Source: an uncultured Lachnospiraceae bacterium (GTDB lineage Bacteria; Bacillota; Clostridia; Lachnospirales; Lachnospiraceae). From it: DNA of 16,703 nt. Both the position numbers and the translations under genes were made by a program. The notes below the pieces were generated by a model, which was not told the origin of the DNA, made no database searches, and saw only the letters and a program-made list of their open reading frames with translations. The DNA lies in assembly GCA_910586255.1 (NCBI GenBank), contig CAJUHR010000055.1, positions 1-16,703 of the forward strand. Reading direction: 5' to 3'. Below, one piece after another: positions 7,586-14,732 of the stretch (position 1 is the stretch's first letter; each line of letters begins with the position of its first letter).

Positions 7586-8872
7586 TTAAAACATGGGGAA
7601 CACGGTCATGATCCAGCCCACGGAAACAATACAGAGGATCGTTGCGGGAAGGACAGACTGCTTGATGAGGGACGGGATGTTATAGCCGCCGCTGGCCATA
7701 CACATGGGAACGGCAGGTGTAGCCATGGGAGTCATGAAGGAACTAAGGCAGGCAGACTGAACCAGGATGATAATACCCACCGGGTTGGCGCCCATGGCCT
7801 TACAGGCCAGGATGGCAATGGGGATGAAAATGATCATGACTGTGCGGTTCATCATCACCTGTGTCAGCAGGAAAGGCACAATGAAGAACACAAAGCCGAT
7901 GATGTATGGGTTGTTGATACGGTTGGCAAAGCCGGCCAGGATGCCGCCGATTACTTCACCGGCGCCGGTTTCGGTGAGAGCGCCACCCATGGACAGCGCA
8001 CCTACAAACAGAAACGCCATAGGCCAGTTGATGGCAGCAATGGCCTCCCGCTCCGTCAGCACGCCGAAGAGAACCATGCACAGTGCGCCGGTCAGGCAGA
8101 TGACCCAGGTGTCAACCTTGAGCTGGGGCTGGAGAATCAGTGCCACGGTAGTAAGGAAAAAGACGAAATAGCCGGCCCGCTCCCTGAAAGGAGACAAAGG
8201 CTCCTTGTTATCCTTGCGGGTCTCAATGCCTGTGGCCTTGACCACCGGTGCATTGGGGGCAAACCGGGTGGCAAAAAAGATACAATAGATCATCACTGCA
8301 ATCAGCATAGGCAGTCGGGCCTTCATGGGGTCGGTGAGCGCTACCACAAAATCGGTGTATCCGTTGGCCTCCAGATAGCCGTTAAGCTCGGCCGCCTGGG
8401 TGGCACCGCTTCCTAAGGGCAGGGCGGAGATGGTGGCAATGCTGACAATGGACAGAGGGAATAAGGTCTTAGAGGGGCTGATGTTCAATTCCTCGCAGCT
8501 GGCAATCATCATGGGAGCCATGATGCCAAATACAATGACCGAGCTCTGGATGAACTGGGCCAGCAGGGCAGTAACAAGGACATAGCCCAGCATCACCATC
8601 ATCAGAGAACCCTTTGCAATGCCGTTTACGCTGGCAGCGCATTTTTTCACGAATTGGGTGCGGGTGAAGCCGGCAGCCACCACAAACATGGCCACAATCA
8701 TTATGCCATTGGTATTGCCGAAGTAGCCTAAGGCGGTTTTGGGATCCAGGCAGCCGGTAAGGATAAAGGCCACCATGCTAAGCATAGCCGTCAGAGCCAT
8801 GGGAAGCTTGCCCCACACATAGCTGATCATGGTCAGCACGCAGATAACTATACAGATCGTTAAGGGAGTCAT
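7586..8872 (-). CDS. Anion transporter of the SLC13/CitT (ion transporter) superfamily
   Basis: The 428-residue product is hydrophobic throughout, with about eleven membrane-spanning stretches. It has repeated features of the divalent-anion/citrate transporter superfamily, such as the loop LPLGSGATQAAELNGYL and the later stretch TQVMMNRTVMIIFIP, which would sit near the two hairpin regions. Such proteins usually move di- or tricarboxylates or related organic anions, often with sodium. The start was placed at the ATG at 8872, behind AAAGGA; an ATG at 8902 has no ribosome site and would add ten polar residues. It sits 35 bases after the large lyase subunit and just before the esterase, so it is the likely importer for the operon's substrate. 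Exact family (DASS, CitMHS or a sister group) is uncertain. Confidence 0.85.
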   Translation of the reverse strand: MTPLTICIVICVLTMISYVWGKLPMALTAMLSMVAFILTGCLDPKTALGYFGNTNGIMIVAMFVVAAGFTRTQFVKKCAASVNGIAKGSLMMVMLGYVLVTALLAQFIQSSVIVFGIMAPMMIASCEELNISPSKTLFPLSIVSIATISALPLGSGATQAAELNGYLEANGYTDFVVALTDPMKARLPMLIAVMIYCIFFATRFAPNAPVVKATGIETRKDNKEPLSPFRERAGYFVFFLTTVALILQPQLKVDTWVICLTGALCMVLFGVLTEREAIAAINWPMAFLFVGALSMGGALTETGAGEVIGGILAGFANRINNPYIIGFVFFIVPFLLTQVMMNRTVMIIFIPIAILACKAMGANPVGIIILVQSACLSSFMTPMATPAVPMCMASGGYNIPSLIKQSVLPATILCIVSVGWIMTVFPMF

Positions 8873-8907
8873 ATTTTTTTCCTTTCTTGAGGCAATCGCC
8901 ATTGTAT

Positions 8908-10068
8908 TTATACGAAGCGGCAGACATGATCCACCGCAATATCCGAGAATCCATACGCCTCGGCCTTGGTCAGCTTACCGTTGCAGATGTCATTAATCAC
9001 TGTCAGCATTTCCCTTCCGCATTCCTGATAAGTCTTTTCGCCGGTGATGACAGCGCTCAGATCCACATCCATGTTGTCCTCCATCCACTGATAGGTATGG
9101 GCATTGGCAGTGACCTTTAGAACCGGTACGATGGCGTTCCCTGTAGGAGTTCCGCGGCCCGTGGTAAATATGATGGCATTGCACCCGCCAGCTACCATGG
9201 ATGTGACGGAGGAGATGTCATATCCTGCAGTGTCCATGACAATGGCCCCGGACTTGGTGGGACGTTCTGCCTGACGGAGCACCTCAACAATGGGACGGGT
9301 TCCGCCCTTACGGATACAGCCCAGGCTTTTCTCGTCCAGCGTGGACAGCCCTCCTGCCTTGTTGCCTGGCGTGGGCTGACCGGCCCGGCAATCCTGTCCC
9401 GCGGCCTTTAAGTGGTCCTCATAGTCCTTGCAGATCTGGATGATCTGGTTATGTATCCCGGGGGTTGCCGCCCGCTTGGCCAGAACATGCTCCCCGCCGA
9501 TCCATTCGATAGATTCGCTCATCAGTGTGGAAGCTCCCAGGTCTACCAAAAGGTCGCTGAGCTCGCCCACGGCAGGGTTGCTGGCGATGCCGGAGGTGGC
9601 ATCGGAGCCGCCGCACTCGATGCCCAAAAGAAGCTCGGAAATGTCGCACAGCTCCTTGGGCTGCATTGCGGCCTCTGCTGCCATATCCCGGGCTGCCCGG
9701 ACGGCCTTCTCGATGGTTTTCAGGGTGCCGCCCTCGTCCTGGATACCAAAGGAGACCACCGGCTTGCTGGTCATTTTCTGAATCCTTTCTTTGAGCTTCT
9801 GGTGAGGCACGGTCTCACAGCCCAGGCCAATGATGATAACTCCGTAGACATTGGGATTGCAGGCAAACCCGGTCAGTACCTTCTGCGACATCTCCGTGTT
9901 GGCTGCCACATCGGAGCAGCCGGTGTTGAATACGATGTTGACCGCGCCCCGTATCTGGCTTGCTACTATCCGGCAGCTCTCGCTTCCACAGGCGCAGGTG
10001 GGAAGGATCAGCACATGGTTGCGGATGCCTGCCCGGCCCTCTTTGCGTTTATATCCCCAAAATTGCAT
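8908..10068 (-). CDS. UxaA-family lyase, large (C-terminal domain) subunit
   Basis: The 386-residue protein matches the stand-alone C-terminal domain of altronate/galactarate dehydratases and the large subunit of (R)-sulfolactate sulfo-lyase (GD_AH_C type). Visible signatures are GYKRKEGRAGIRN near the N-terminus, GLGCETV (81-87), the ECGGSDATSGIASNP block (151-165), GNKAGG (235-240), and DTAGYDISS followed by FTTGRGTPTGN (279-311). Family members remove water or sulfite from 2-hydroxy or 3-hydroxy acids in an iron-dependent reaction. The ATG at 10068 follows GGAGG. The matching small subunit is encoded upstream at 10192-10542, unusually separated by 123 bases carrying two hairpins. Altronate, galactarate, sulfolactate and other hydroxy acids all remain possible. 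Confidence 0.88.
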   Translation of the reverse strand: MQFWGYKRKEGRAGIRNHVLILPTCACGSESCRIVASQIRGAVNIVFNTGCSDVAANTEMSQKVLTGFACNPNVYGVIIIGLGCETVPHQKLKERIQKMTSKPVVSFGIQDEGGTLKTIEKAVRAARDMAAEAAMQPKELCDISELLLGIECGGSDATSGIASNPAVGELSDLLVDLGASTLMSESIEWIGGEHVLAKRAATPGIHNQIIQICKDYEDHLKAAGQDCRAGQPTPGNKAGGLSTLDEKSLGCIRKGGTRPIVEVLRQAERPTKSGAIVMDTAGYDISSVTSMVAGGCNAIIFTTGRGTPTGNAIVPVLKVTANAHTYQWMEDNMDVDLSAVITGEKTYQECGREMLTVINDICNGKLTKAEAYGFSDIAVDHVCRFV

Positions 10069-10098
10069 TATATTTTCCTCCTATTAGTGAATATAATT

Positions 10099-10152
10099 GT
10101 TGCTGTTTACGGGGGCATCTTCTTGTCCGTCTTACGCCGAACAAGAAGCATC
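10099..10152 (-). repeat. REP-like hairpin repeat, copy 2
   Basis: This is the inverted second copy of 849-903, with about four differences over 55 positions. The dyad keeps eleven paired bases and the same loop region. It sits between the small and large lyase subunit genes, and its orientation relative to transcription is the same as copy 1 has relative to the kinase gene. Confidence 0.8.
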
Positions 10153-10172
10153 GTGCGTTCGCCCGATGTGGA

Positions 10173-10227
10173 AAAACGGATAAAATCAGTCTTACAAGCA
10201 AGCTTGATGCCTGTTTTTATCCGTTTT
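10173..10227 (-). terminator. Hairpin at the end of the small lyase subunit, possible attenuator
   Basis: Perfect 13-base arms (10173-10185 and 10215-10227, AAAACGGATAAAA and its complement) enclose a 29-base loop containing the stop codon TAA at 10192-10194. On the minus strand the second arm runs into five T residues. The stem is AT-rich and the loop long, so it is more likely a partial terminator or RNA stability element than a full stop, since the large subunit follows in the same direction. Confidence 0.45.
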
Positions 10228-10542
10228 CCCCGCCCCGTGAACTCGACCAATAAACTCGCTGTCATAATTCCGCGGCACGCTGAAAATGTTTTCATGGCTG
10301 ACCCAGTGTCCTTTGGCAATGGGTAAACTGGTCTGCCCGATCATTTCTCCATACTTGCGTACCTGGGCTCCCTGGGGCAGATCCTCCAGAGCTGCTTTGT
10401 GACAGTAAGGAATGTCATCCTCCGCAGTCAGTGTACATACCCGGGCGCCTTTTTGATAGACGATCTGGCTCCCTTTGGAGACGGCCGCCACGCAGGTCAC
10501 TACGTTGTCCTTCTCATCCATCAGCAATGCATTGATGTTCAT
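10192..10542 (-). CDS. UxaA-family lyase, small SAF-domain subunit
   Basis: The 116-residue protein resembles the N-terminal SAF domain of altronate dehydratase and the small subunit of sulfolactate sulfo-lyase. It has the beta-rich run IPYCHKAALEDLPQGAQV and then KYGEMIG and AKGHWVSHENI, where the family keeps polar and histidine residues. It is the first gene of the minus operon, only 25-35 bases from the likely transcription start. The start at 10542 follows AAAGGAGAAC; upstream in-frame sequence is promoter. About fifteen C-terminal residues after FIGRV are read from a hairpin and look like a non-homologous tail, possibly acquired when repeat DNA entered the gap between the two subunit genes. 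Confidence 0.83.
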   Translation of the reverse strand: MNINALLMDEKDNVVTCVAAVSKGSQIVYQKGARVCTLTAEDDIPYCHKAALEDLPQGAQVRKYGEMIGQTSLPIAKGHWVSHENIFSVPRNYDSEFIGRVHGAGKTDKNRHQACL

Positions 10543-10573
10543 ATTTGTTCTCCTTTCCTGATTTTTTTGTGCT

Positions 10574-10603
10574 ATTAAATATTTTTTTGTTGTATCTTTA
10601 CAA
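10574..10603 (-). promoter_or_regulatory. Promoter of the catabolic operon
   Basis: On the minus strand TTGTAA (10603-10598) is followed after 16 or 18 bases by TATTTA or TTTAAT. It lies about 30 bases before the first gene and shares its -35 with the palindrome at 10590-10603. The -10 is a weak match, as expected for an activator-dependent promoter. Confidence 0.5.
10590..10603. promoter_or_regulatory. Candidate LysR-type operator
   Basis: TTGTA-N4-TACAA is a palindrome that contains the T-N11-A pattern typical of LysR-family binding sites. It lies between the divergent LysR gene and the catabolic operon and overlaps the -35 elements of both promoters. That position suits autorepression of the regulator and inducer-dependent control of the operon. 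Confidence 0.5.
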
Positions 10604-10625
10604 TAACACAGAAATAACATATAAT
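10597..10625 (+). promoter_or_regulatory. Promoter of the LysR regulator gene
   Basis: TTTACA (10597-10602), exactly 17 bases and TATAAT (10620-10625) form a strong sigma-A-type promoter about 40 bases before the regulator's start. Its -35 is inside the candidate operator. Confidence 0.75.
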
Positions 10626-10666
10626 CAATTTTATGATTTTTATACTTCCATAAAGGAGATTTATAT

Positions 10667-11638
10667 ATGGAGCAGAACATGCAATACATCTATCAGGTCT
10701 ATCAGGACGGCAGCTTTACAAAGGCGGCGGAAAAGCTCTATCTTACCCAGCCTGCTCTAAGCATTGCAATCCGACAGGAGGAGAAGAGAATGGGCACGGC
10801 GCTGTTTGACCGCAGCCGGCGGCCTCTGGGGCTGACTCCGGCCGGAGAGGCCTACATCCGGGCCGTTGAGCGGATGAAATATCTGGAGGACGATTTGGGG
10901 AGGGAGCTGGAGGATCTGCATGATTTGCGCACGGGGCGTCTGCATATCGGCGGAACCCATTATCTGAACTGCTTTTTGCTGGTGGAGGTGCTGGCAGGCT
11001 TTTCCAGACGCTATCCGGGCATCCGGATTGAGGTGTCGGAGGACAGCTCCGCCAGGCTGGCAAAGCGTCTGGAGCGGCGGGAGCTTGACCTGACATTCAG
11101 CTGCGCGCCGGAGCATATCGAATGCTTTGAACACCAGCCGGCCTTTTTTGACAATATTCTGCTGGCAGTTCCCGTGGATATACCTCTGGCCGAGGGTTTG
11201 GTGCAGAGAGCGTTATCAGCAGAGGATGTGCAGGCAGGGCGGCACCTTTTGTCAGACTGTCCCAGGATTCCTTTAAAGGAATTTCAGAATCTGGAGTTTA
11301 TCCTGCTCCAAAGGGGAAACAACCTCTATGACCGCAGCATCTGCATGTTTGACGAGGCCGGATTTACACCCAAGGTCAAGATGGCCTTATCCCAGCTGGT
11401 CACGGCATATCGGTTTGCGGATAATGGATTGGGGGCGGCATTTATCAGCGACCGTATCGTTTATTCCATCCCTTCCAGGCGGCTGTTGTTTTTTTCGATT
11501 GCTTCCCAACAGGTTAACCGGCTTTTTTACACTCTGTTGCCTCAGAGAAATTATACTGCCCATGCGGTGAGGGCATTTATCATCTATCTGTTGGAGTGGT
11601 TTGGAACCGGTGAGAAGGGGAGATTGCAGGGAGAATAA
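10667..11638 (+). CDS. LysR-family transcriptional regulator
   Basis: The 323-residue product begins with the canonical LysR winged helix-turn-helix (about 5-60: GSFTKAAEKLYLTQPALS, then FDRSRRPLGLTPAGE). A linker helix and an effector-binding domain follow from about 90 (RLHIGG to the C-terminus). The ATG at 10667 follows AAAGGAG at good spacing. It is transcribed away from the lyase-transporter-esterase-reductase operon, the usual arrangement for a LysR regulator of an adjacent catabolic operon, and the shared 124-base gap contains a T-N11-A palindrome. I infer that it senses the operon's substrate or an intermediate. The length is slightly above the family norm of about 300. No terminator is visible after the stop; the intron-like element begins almost directly. 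Confidence 0.93.
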   Translation: MEQNMQYIYQVYQDGSFTKAAEKLYLTQPALSIAIRQEEKRMGTALFDRSRRPLGLTPAGEAYIRAVERMKYLEDDLGRELEDLHDLRTGRLHIGGTHYLNCFLLVEVLAGFSRRYPGIRIEVSEDSSARLAKRLERRELDLTFSCAPEHIECFEHQPAFFDNILLAVPVDIPLAEGLVQRALSAEDVQAGRHLLSDCPRIPLKEFQNLEFILLQRGNNLYDRSICMFDEAGFTPKVKMALSQLVTAYRFADNGLGAAFISDRIVYSIPSRRLLFFSIASQQVNRLFYTLLPQRNYTAHAVRAFIIYLLEWFGTGEKGRLQGE

Positions 11639-11640
11639 GA

Positions 11641-12185
11641 GGTCGTAAATGCACGTCAGGATCAGAGCAGGAACGATTCTGCCATGGAATTTAGGTTAAA
11701 AAGCAAAAATCGGCTATATTTAATTCGGGGAAAATACATCGAAGCATAAAGGAAAAAACAGGCCCACGTTTCCAACGGGTTAAAGTCCCGAATCCGCCCG
11801 GTAGTGGGAAGGATATAGCCGAAAGCAAGGGTGTCGTGGATGACCACGAATCTGAAGGAAGCCGGATGTGAGGAACAGACTAACTCATGGGCAAATCTCT
11901 GGTCTGACGAACAGAAATCTCATATAAGGTCATGCATGAGGGTAAGGCTGCATAGCAAGTCGAAGCCCGATAACTACACGGAATCATGCATGATAAATGA
12001 GGCAGATGGATGGAGAGGAAGAAACAGTAAAACGAGCTATGTCAAAATAAAGACTGATAAGTAGTGACTTTTATGATTTAGCCACAGCCTATCAGTCCGT
12101 GCACGTCAACTATTGAAACCGCCGTGTACCGAACGGTACGCACGGTGGTGTGAGAGGACGGCGGTTAATCCCCGCCTCCTGCTCC
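11641..12185 (+). mobile_element. ORF-less group II intron (maturase lost or supplied in trans)
   Basis: The stretch is structured and non-coding. Pairings in the 5' part include 11711-11719 with 11813-11821 (CGGCTATAT and complement), CCCAC 11763-11767 with GTGGG 11804-11808, a CGGG/CCCG hairpin, and TCGTGG-ATGA-CCACGA at 11834-11849. Near the 3' end is a domain V-like stem (12118-12149) followed by a domain VI-like stem. The region between, where domain IV normally holds a reverse transcriptase of about 600 residues, is only a few dozen bases with no ORF. The 5' edge is uncertain because no GTGYG start is evident, so the start coordinate is approximate and the intron may be 5' truncated. 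It lies between LysR and the converging thiD gene and interrupts no recognisable gene. Confidence 0.7.
12118..12149 (+). ncRNA. Group II intron domain V
   Basis: ACCGCCGTG pairs with CACGGTGGT (one G-U), TACC pairs with GGTA around a GAAC tetraloop, and a two-base CG bulge interrupts the 3' strand. The size near 32-34 bases, the tetraloop and the two-base bulge are the hallmarks of this catalytic domain. It is the strongest single piece of evidence for the intron call. Confidence 0.75.
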
Positions 12186-12274
12186 GGCTTGCGGTCAGCA
12201 CGGATGGATGTGGCGGTTTCCGGATCAATGGAGCATTTCCACTGTCTATCCAGTCATCTGTGTTGTGTAATTTC

Positions 12275-13102
12275 TCACTTTGATTTGCCCCCTTCTTCTT
12301 CGGCTCCCAAGGCAAATTTACCGGTCAAATTGAAATTGTGCTGCATGGGTCCCCGGCCACGGCCAAGATCCAGCATGGCTCCCAGCGCGCCGGAGAGATA
12401 GTCTTTCGACCTGCCAACGGATGTGGACAAGCTGAACCCTTTGGCCAGATTGGCGGCAATAGCGCTGGATAGGGTACAGCCGGTACCGTGGGTGTTGGGA
12501 TTGTCGATATGTGTTCCAAAAAACCATGTCCCTACACCGTTCGCGTAGAGAAAATCATTGGCATCATTGATGCCGTGCCCACCCTTGAGCAGTACGGCGC
12601 AGCCATAGGTATCAAAGAGCTCTTTTGCAGCGTCCTCGATGTCTGTTTTGCTTTTGATGGTCATACCGGACAAAATTTCTGCCTCGGGGATGTTGGGTGT
12701 AACCACCGTTGCCAAGGGGAACAGACAGCTTTTCAGCGTGTCCACCGCCTCCTCCGAAATCAGCCGGTCGCTGCTGGTGGCTACCATTACTGGGTCTACC
12801 ACAATGTTCTTCGCCTGATAGAATTTTAGCTGCTCCGCGATTTTTTCAATCAGTCCGCAGGAAGCTGCCATACCGATCTTCACTGCATCAGGCGGGATGT
12901 CTTTAAACACCGCATCAATCTGCGCCCCTAAGAATGCAGGCGTCAGTTCCACGATCTCCTTCACACCGGTAGTGTTCTGGGCTACCAGCGCCGTGATGAC
13001 GCTCATGGCAAAAACACCGTTCATGGTCATTGCTTTCAGATCGGCTTGAATTCCAGCGCCTCCGCTGGGGTCTGTCCCAGCGATTGATAATGCTGTTTTC
13101 AT
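12275..13102 (-). CDS. thiD: Hydroxymethylpyrimidine (phosphate) kinase ThiD
   Basis: The 275-residue ribokinase-fold enzyme phosphorylates HMP and then HMP-phosphate, giving the pyrimidine diphosphate used by ThiE. Signatures are SIAGTDPSGGAGIQADLK at the N-terminus, VVDPVMVATS (101-110), TPNIPE (135-140), LLKGGH (171-176) and the anion-hole motif HGTGCTLSSA (205-214). The start is the ATG at 13102, behind AAGGAG; an upstream in-frame ATG at 13120 lies before the ribosome site. It is the last gene of the thiamine salvage operon, 68 bases after thiE across a conspicuous hairpin. No clear terminator follows in the 90 bases before the intron-like element. Confidence 0.95.
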   Translation of the reverse strand: MKTALSIAGTDPSGGAGIQADLKAMTMNGVFAMSVITALVAQNTTGVKEIVELTPAFLGAQIDAVFKDIPPDAVKIGMAASCGLIEKIAEQLKFYQAKNIVVDPVMVATSSDRLISEEAVDTLKSCLFPLATVVTPNIPEAEILSGMTIKSKTDIEDAAKELFDTYGCAVLLKGGHGINDANDFLYANGVGTWFFGTHIDNPNTHGTGCTLSSAIAANLAKGFSLSTSVGRSKDYLSGALGAMLDLGRGRGPMQHNFNLTGKFALGAEEEGGKSK

Positions 13103-13131
13103 GACTTGTCTCCTTTGCATTATTTTTATAG

Positions 13132-13164
13132 AGCGGTAAAAGGTGGTGCCTCCAATTTACCGCT
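13132..13164 (-). other. Intercistronic hairpin between thiE and thiD
   Basis: Perfect 9-base arms (AGCGGTAAA at 13132-13140 and its complement at 13156-13164) enclose 15 bases. No T run follows on the minus strand, so it is not a standard terminator; it may set RNA processing or relative expression of thiD. Confidence 0.55.
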
Positions 13165-13170
13165 TGATCT

Positions 13171-13812
13171 TCATGCCTTTACCATTTCCTCAGACAGTGC
13201 CCGCAGTTTTCGACAGGTTCCTTCAATATCTTCTGCTGAGAAGATGGCGGACACCAGGGCCACACCGTCTACACCGCTGCCGGACAGCCTAAGAAGGTTG
13301 TCCTGATTGATACCCCCAATGGCCACAACAGGTACTCCCGCCACGCCGCAGATGGCTTGCAGTGTCTCATAGGGCATTTGCTCCACATCGGTTTTGGTAT
13401 TGGTGGGGAACACCGCCCCCAGACCCAGATAGTCGGCGCCGTCCCGGACAGCCTGACAGGCTTCCTCTGCCGTATGGACGGAGACGCCCAGGATCATTGC
13501 GTCCCCTACCCGGCGGCGAACCTCTCCCGCATTCATGTCCTCCTGACCCACATGAACGCCATCTGCACCGCAGGCAAGAGCGATATCCACATTATCATTC
13601 ACAATAAAGGGCACGCCATACCGGCGGCACAGGGTGCGGATCTCCTTGGCTTCTTGAAAAAACGCCGCTTCGTCCGGCCCCTTCTCCCGTAGCTGCACAC
13701 AGGTCACGCCGCCCCTCAAAGCTGCCTCCACCTGTTCACAGAGGGTCATCTCCCCGGACCAGGCCCGGTCGGTGACGGCGTAAAGCAGCATATGTTTTTT
13801 ACCACACTTCAA
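13171..13812 (-). CDS. thiE: Thiamine-phosphate synthase ThiE
   Basis: The TIM-barrel enzyme joins HMP diphosphate with thiazole phosphate to give thiamine phosphate. From the chosen start it has 213 residues, the usual size. Motifs are LLYAVTDR (9-16), CVQLREK (38-44), VNDN (71-74), DGVHVGQ (84-90), GLGAVFPTNTK (130-140) and AIGGI (164-168). The start is a TTG at 13812: it lies six bases from AAAGGAG, overlaps the end of thiM by 14 bases and gives the N-terminus MKCGKKHMLLYAVTDR. The first in-frame ATG downstream, at 13791, lacks a comparable site, and the long upstream extension would run back inside thiM. The overlap suggests translational coupling with thiM. Confidence 0.94.
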   Translation of the reverse strand: MKCGKKHMLLYAVTDRAWSGEMTLCEQVEAALRGGVTCVQLREKGPDEAAFFQEAKEIRTLCRRYGVPFIVNDNVDIALACGADGVHVGQEDMNAGEVRRRVGDAMILGVSVHTAEEACQAVRDGADYLGLGAVFPTNTKTDVEQMPYETLQAICGVAGVPVVAIGGINQDNLLRLSGSGVDGVALVSAIFSAEDIEGTCRKLRALSEEMVKA

Positions 13813-14620
13813 ATCTTGCTCCTTTCTCCAGCTCCGCCGGAGAAAGGCGGTACATGGCATCAATGATATAGTTTCGATAGGACGCGTTGCCGTCTGCTTC
13901 GGTCATGCGCTGATAGGCGATTTCCCCACACAATCCCATGGCGCACACGGCGGCGGTAACGGCCTCCAAGGGCTTGTTAGGATTGGCGGTAATAAAAGCC
14001 GCCGTCAGGGCGGAGAGCTGACAGCCGGTGCCGGTGACAGTAGACATTTCCGGCCGGCCGTTGTGGACACAGAAAGCCCGTTCTCCGTCCGCCATAATAT
14101 CAATGGCCCCGGTAATGGCAATAACCGTTTTGGTGCTCCGGGCAAAGCCTTTGGCGAAAGCCACTGCTTCGTCCAGATGTTCTGCCGTTACCTTGTCCGA
14201 CACATCCGCATCCACTCCCTTGGTGGTGCCGTTTCCGGAGACCAGGGTTTTGATTTCCGAGATGTTTCCCCGGATCGCCGCAAACTTCACTTCCTCCAAA
14301 AGCCGGAGGGCTGTTTCTGTCCGCAGAGTGGACGCCCCCACCCCCACCGGGTCCAGCACCACGGGATGTCCCAGCTCATTGGCCCTTTTTCCGGCGGCAA
14401 ACATGGACGAAATAGTACGCTGGTTCAACGTGCCGATATTGATGTTCAGCCCGCCGCAGACAGCGGTGATTTCCTCTGCCTCACCGATATCATCTGCCAT
14501 GATGGGTGATCCTCCGCAGGCCAGCAGCATATTGGCGCAGTCGTTGGCCGTGACATAGTTGGTGATATTATGGATAAGAGGACATTTTTCCCGCACATTG
14601 TCAAACAGTTCTGTCAGCAT
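13799..14620 (-). CDS. thiM: Hydroxyethylthiazole kinase ThiM
   Basis: The 273-residue enzyme phosphorylates 4-methyl-5-hydroxyethylthiazole, salvaging the thiazole half of thiamine for ThiE. The family signature PLIHNITNYVTANDCAN (14-30) is intact, followed by MADD, LDPVGVGAS (89-97), RGNISEI (117-123) and TVTGTGCQLSA with the conserved Cys200. The start at 14620 follows CGGAGG by six bases; a longer form from 14647 would begin upstream of that ribosome site. It overlaps the preceding short ORF by 20 bases and thiE by 14, so the genes are tightly coupled. The operon is led by a TPP riboswitch, so it should be repressed when thiamine diphosphate is plentiful. Confidence 0.95.
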   Translation of the reverse strand: MLTELFDNVREKCPLIHNITNYVTANDCANMLLACGGSPIMADDIGEAEEITAVCGGLNINIGTLNQRTISSMFAAGKRANELGHPVVLDPVGVGASTLRTETALRLLEEVKFAAIRGNISEIKTLVSGNGTTKGVDADVSDKVTAEHLDEAVAFAKGFARSTKTVIAITGAIDIMADGERAFCVHNGRPEMSTVTGTGCQLSALTAAFITANPNKPLEAVTAAVCAMGLCGEIAYQRMTEADGNASYRNYIIDAMYRLSPAELEKGARFEVW

Positions 14621-14732
14621 GAGGAACCTCCGATACGATTTTCTCAAGAATACCGGTCTGTTTCATTGTCCCCGGCAGCACAGCGCGCAAAACAGTGGCA
14701 AAGCAAAGTTTTTTAATCTGGTTTGCTCTCAT
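14601..14732 (-). pseudogene. Short ORF, possible collapsed remnant of a thiazole transporter gene (thiW-like)
   Basis: The ORF encodes 43 residues from an ATG at 14732 behind AAGGAG and overlaps the start of thiM. Its first 18 residues (MRANQIKKLCFATVLRAV) look like the polar N-terminus and first helix entry of an ECF-type substrate-binding membrane protein. Its end (TMKQTGILEKIVSE) looks like the basic cytosolic tail of one, with the roughly 150-residue membrane core missing. In many Firmicutes thiW sits exactly here, between a TPP riboswitch and thiM, so an in-frame internal deletion is a reasonable inference. It could instead be a small leader peptide. Family assignment is tentative. Confidence 0.4.

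Noticed and set aside
9412..10326. 304-codon plus-strand ORF
   Set aside because: Lies antisense to the UxaA-family large subunit and into the hairpin region; no ribosome site and low-complexity composition typical of a GC-rich shadow frame.
12186..12274. Terminator for the thiamine operon after thiD
   Set aside because: No stem followed by a T run could be found on the minus strand.
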